From assembly GCF_012396015.1 (NCBI RefSeq), contig NZ_JAAXOQ010000012.1, positions 62,001 to 126,000 of the forward strand: DNA of 64,000 bases, given 5' to 3'. Within the stretch, counting starts at the first letter, position 1, and each line of letters starts with the position of its first letter. The translations under genes were made by a program, and so were the position numbers. This stretch comes from Tsukamurella spumae (GTDB lineage Bacteria; Actinomycetota; Actinomycetes; Mycobacteriales; Mycobacteriaceae). The notes under the pieces were generated by a model, which had not been told where the DNA came from, searched no databases, and worked only from the letters and a program-made list of their open reading frames with translations. Positions 61,929 through 64,000 of the stretch are shown here, piece after piece.

Positions 61929-62802
61929 GTTCCTGCTCCTCCTGCTGCTGGTGGTAGTCGAAGAACGCCCGCGCGCCCTCCGGGGTGAAATCTGTCGAGA
62001 GCGCACTCGTGCGCTTGCGTCGCTCGGCACGCCCGGACTCGCCGCGGCGGTCCTCGATGTAGAGCGTCCACGTCTCCTTGCCGACGTTCTTCCCTCGCTT
62101 GCTGATGGCGGTGTGGAGGCGCATCCGCGGCACCGGCTCCCCGTCGTCGCCGAGCTGCTGGTTCTGCTCCGCGATCACCGCTTCGAGACCGGCCTTGTCC
62201 GTCGCGCGGGGATCGGCCAGGGCGGCGCTCATCCGGTCGCCCATCTCGCGGTCGAGCCCACCCTCGGTGAAGTCCTCGCGGCGCAGCTCCCAGTCCTTCG
62301 GCGCGTGCTCCAGCCGCTTCACGACCGAGAGCCCGTGCTCGCGCATCAGCTCATCGTTCGCCGACTGCACGCCCTTCTGATTCCCGGCCTTGCGGTCGTG
62401 GAACGTGCGATAGTCCGAGAGCGCCTTTCCCGTGCGGTTGTTGTGGTGGATGACGAGGATGTGGTTGTGCGGCTTCTTGCCCCGCCCATCCACATGACTG
62501 ACGACGAGGCAGTCGGAATCCGGGTGCATCTTCTTCGCGAGCTGATAGCCCAGATCGTTCACCCGCTGCACGTCCTCCGGATTCTTCGGGTCAAACTCCT
62601 CATCGCTGAACGACTGGCGGTAATGAAGCGCCTCGACCTCGCGCGTTGTGTTCTGCGTAAGCGCCCGAGCGCGCGCCGAGAACGCGCCGGGGCCTCCCGG
62701 CACATCGCACGTGATCGCGACGCCCCGCTCGTCCTCCTTGCCACGGATATAGCGCTCGGTGTCGGCGGCGCTGGCGCTCGGGCTGTAGTGCGTCGTGCTC
62801 AC
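61516..62802 (-). CDS. Relaxase (MobA/VirD2-like)
   Basis: A 428-residue relaxase. The N-terminal half holds the histidine metal motif KPHNHILVIHH near residues 115-125 and a candidate Tyr nearby; the middle includes the Arg-rich DNA-binding region. The last 140 codons overlap the coiled-coil gene and have the composition of a shadow frame, so the true end is less certain. It starts with ATG overlapping the MobC stop (ATGA). It nicks the element's transfer origin, which is not seen here. Confidence 0.75.
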   Translation of the reverse strand: MSTTHYSPSASAADTERYIRGKEDERGVAITCDVPGGPGAFSARARALTQNTTREVEALHYRQSFSDEEFDPKNPEDVQRVNDLGYQLAKKMHPDSDCLVVSHVDGRGKKPHNHILVIHHNNRTGKALSDYRTFHDRKAGNQKGVQSANDELMREHGLSVVKRLEHAPKDWELRREDFTEGGLDREMGDRMSAALADPRATDKAGLEAVIAEQNQQLGDDGEPVPRMRLHTAISKRGKNVGKETWTLYIEDRRGESGRAERRKRTSALSTDFTPEGARAFFDYHQQQEEQEHERSARQAEAAERAERIAAAARQSGDDGGVDLDPRRRRGAEREARPAGRAAEEARGVREGHGRGDDDAAGADHGPGVDLLALQRRVREDREYREQAERDREHARRVRAESQRRELERRVAELGRGGAEESRGYGIGD

Positions 62803-63389
62803 GAGGCCGTCCGATCCCCGAGCAGCGCGCGGACCTCGCGCAGCAGCTCGATCAGCTCGGGCACGTCCGCCGACAGCGCCACCGCTTCACCGGCCCGCGC
62901 GCGGCGGTCGAGGTCATTGACGTTGATCGCCAGCGGGCGGATCTGCGCGGCCAGTTCCCGAGCGTCCGCCGACGCCTGCACGCTCGACTCGACGCCGAGC
63001 AGGTGCGCGGCCACGGCGGCGTCCAGCTCCTCGCTCCGAGAGGCGTGGAGGGCATCCCGGACGACGGTCCGCACCCACGTGCTCGGAGCCAGCCCGAGCC
63101 GCTTCGCACGAGTGCGAAGCGCCGCGAGCGTGGCCTCTCCGAAGTCGGTATCGAGCTTCGCTCGGCCCCCACGACGACGCTTCGCGCCGCCGTGACTCTG
63201 ACGCACAGCCTCCGCATCAGCCCGACCGGTGTTCACCTGGGAGTCGGTCTGCTGCTCCACCTGTACGCCAGAGTGGCAAGCAGTAGCCGTGTCGGACATT
63301 TCGCTGACGCTCATGTCCTCCCCGGCTGCTTGCGAGGGGCCTCCGGCCCCCTCGACCCCCTGGAACTGCCCATCGAGTTCGGTGCTCAT
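62799..63389 (-). CDS. MobC-like mobilisation protein
   Basis: A 196-residue protein. Acidic N-terminus, then a ribbon-helix-helix-like stretch (TLAALRTRAKRLGLAPSTWVRTVV) and a MobC-type segment (LAAQIRPLAINVNDLDRRARAGE). MobC proteins help the relaxase open DNA at oriT. MSTELDGQFQ is the start that overlaps the upstream gene (ATGA). Confidence 0.7.
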   Translation of the reverse strand: MSTELDGQFQGVEGAGGPSQAAGEDMSVSEMSDTATACHSGVQVEQQTDSQVNTGRADAEAVRQSHGGAKRRRGGRAKLDTDFGEATLAALRTRAKRLGLAPSTWVRTVVRDALHASRSEELDAAVAAHLLGVESSVQASADARELAAQIRPLAINVNDLDRRARAGEAVALSADVPELIELLREVRALLGDRTAS

Positions 63390-64000
63390 GCCGCACCTCC
63401 CGCGACCAGCAGACCGCCGTTCGCGCGGAGCCGCGCGATCTTCGCGTCCAGCGCCTTCTGCTTCGCCTCGGCGCGGCGCTGGCGCTCGTCCTCTGAGAGC
63501 GCCGGGCACTCATCTCCGTGCCTCGCGTAGACGCCCGCCTGCGGCGTCGCGCAGGTGCAGAGCTTCAGCTCACGGTTGTGCTCCTCCAGCTCGGCGAGCC
63601 GCCTGCGCTGCTGCTCCTCGACGACCTCACGGTCACGCTTCGCCGCCTCCTCTGCGGCGGCGATCTCCTCAGCGCTCGGCTGGATCGGCTGGCCGACTCC
63701 AGCGAACTCTGCGAACAGATCGGCCCCCTCGATCGCGTCCAGCTCGGGACGGGTGATCCGGTCGTGCTGCTCGACGATCGGAGCGACCGTGCGCGCCTCG
63801 ATCTCACCGCGCACGCGCTCCCGCTCCGCGGTGTCCTTGATCGCCTTGCACCTGCGGGCCAGCAGTTCGAGGTCCTGGCGCATGTGCTCGTACCGCTCGT
63901 AGCTCTGGTACTCGCGGGTGCCGTTGAGCACGCCGGAGTTCACGAAGATCGAGAACTCGCGCTCGGCGACCGGGATGATCACCGGGAAGCGGCGGAACCC
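63386..64000 (-). CDS. Uncharacterised Mob-associated protein, 5' end off the window
   Basis: The frame runs open to the window edge; a GTG at 63,982 is possible but FRRFPVIIPVAEREF upstream reads like real protein, so the 5' end is probably missing. It is a helical, Glu/Arg-rich protein with two Cys (LCTCATPQ) and a further C in GDECPAL. It overlaps MobC by four bases. Function unknown. Confidence 0.55.
   Translation of the reverse strand, partial: GFRRFPVIIPVAEREFSIFVNSGVLNGTREYQSYERYEHMRQDLELLARRCKAIKDTAERERVRGEIEARTVAPIVEQHDRITRPELDAIEGADLFAEFAGVGQPIQPSAEEIAAAEEAAKRDREVVEEQQRRRLAELEEHNRELKLCTCATPQAGVYARHGDECPALSEDERQRRAEAKQKALDAKIARLRANGGLLVAGGAA

Larger units (their letters stand above)
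58151..64000. mobile_element. Mobilisable element with Cd/Zn resistance (right end missing)
   Basis: From the break in the monooxygenase gene to the right edge the genes are of plasmid type: metal resistance, then a MobC, relaxase and coiled-coil mobilisation set. The left end (58,151-58,293) is AT-richer, holds short inverted segments (TTGTC, GACAA) and no clear transposase. The full extent, ends and any target duplication are outside the window. Confidence 0.65.

Overview
The window is one stretch of a high-GC actinobacterial chromosome of the order Mycobacteriales, with two mobile elements in it. The middle block (about 30.7-58.1 kb) is the host. Its gene order comM-yraN-DUF2469-rnhB-lepB-rplS ... 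trmD-rimM-KH protein-rpsP ... ffh-glnD-glnB-amt-ftsY matches the Rv2897c-Rv2921c neighbourhood of Mycobacterium tuberculosis. A non-mycobacterial genus such as Tsukamurella or Gordonia would fit, but the genus cannot be fixed from this sequence.

Positions 1 to about 30,723 are a prophage-like element, visibly poorer in GC and cut off at the left edge. On the minus strand it carries a Mu-like head module: small and large terminase, DUF935-type portal, gpF-like head protein, fused protease/scaffold, decoration protein, major capsid, connector and gpG-like protein. A block of accessory genes (4.2-8.3 kb) splits this module. Upstream of the terminase, on the opposite strand, sits a two-gene Pycsar-like anti-phage system: a class III nucleotide cyclase and a three-helix membrane effector. 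Next come two of three paralogous lipoproteins, a CAP-domain protein and an operon containing an ArdC-like antirestriction protein. The early region (18.6-24.4 kb, plus strand) has an ERF annealing protein, small Zn-ribbon and HTH proteins, a VRR-NUC nuclease and a DUF3846 protein. A minus-strand operon (25.4-29.0 kb) encodes a VirD4/HerA-like transfer ATPase with small membrane proteins, and a replication-relaxation protein lies at 19 kb, so the element looks like a phage/conjugative hybrid. Three of its promoters share an 18-bp spacer and a 17-bp operator. A structured non-coding stretch at 22.6-22.8 kb carries a perfect complement to a phage ribosome-binding leader.

The element ends inside the host comM gene, at the Walker B region, leaving about 307 N-terminal codons of comM fused in frame to phage sequence. 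No integrase is visible, so the recombination machinery must lie left of the window.

The core block also holds signal peptidase I, Tex, an ESX-like/YbaB gene trio, a two-component system, glutamate decarboxylase, an acyltransferase, an amidohydrolase, the nitrogen-control operon amt-glnB-glnD, and a cobalamin riboswitch in front of a BtuF-like lipoprotein and a CbiX/ferredoxin-like protein. A luciferase-like monooxygenase at 57.9 kb is cut after about 83 codons by a second mobile element. That element carries a CmtR-like repressor with a Cd/Zn P-type ATPase, a thioredoxin-like protein, and a MobC/relaxase/coiled-coil mobilisation module running off the right edge.
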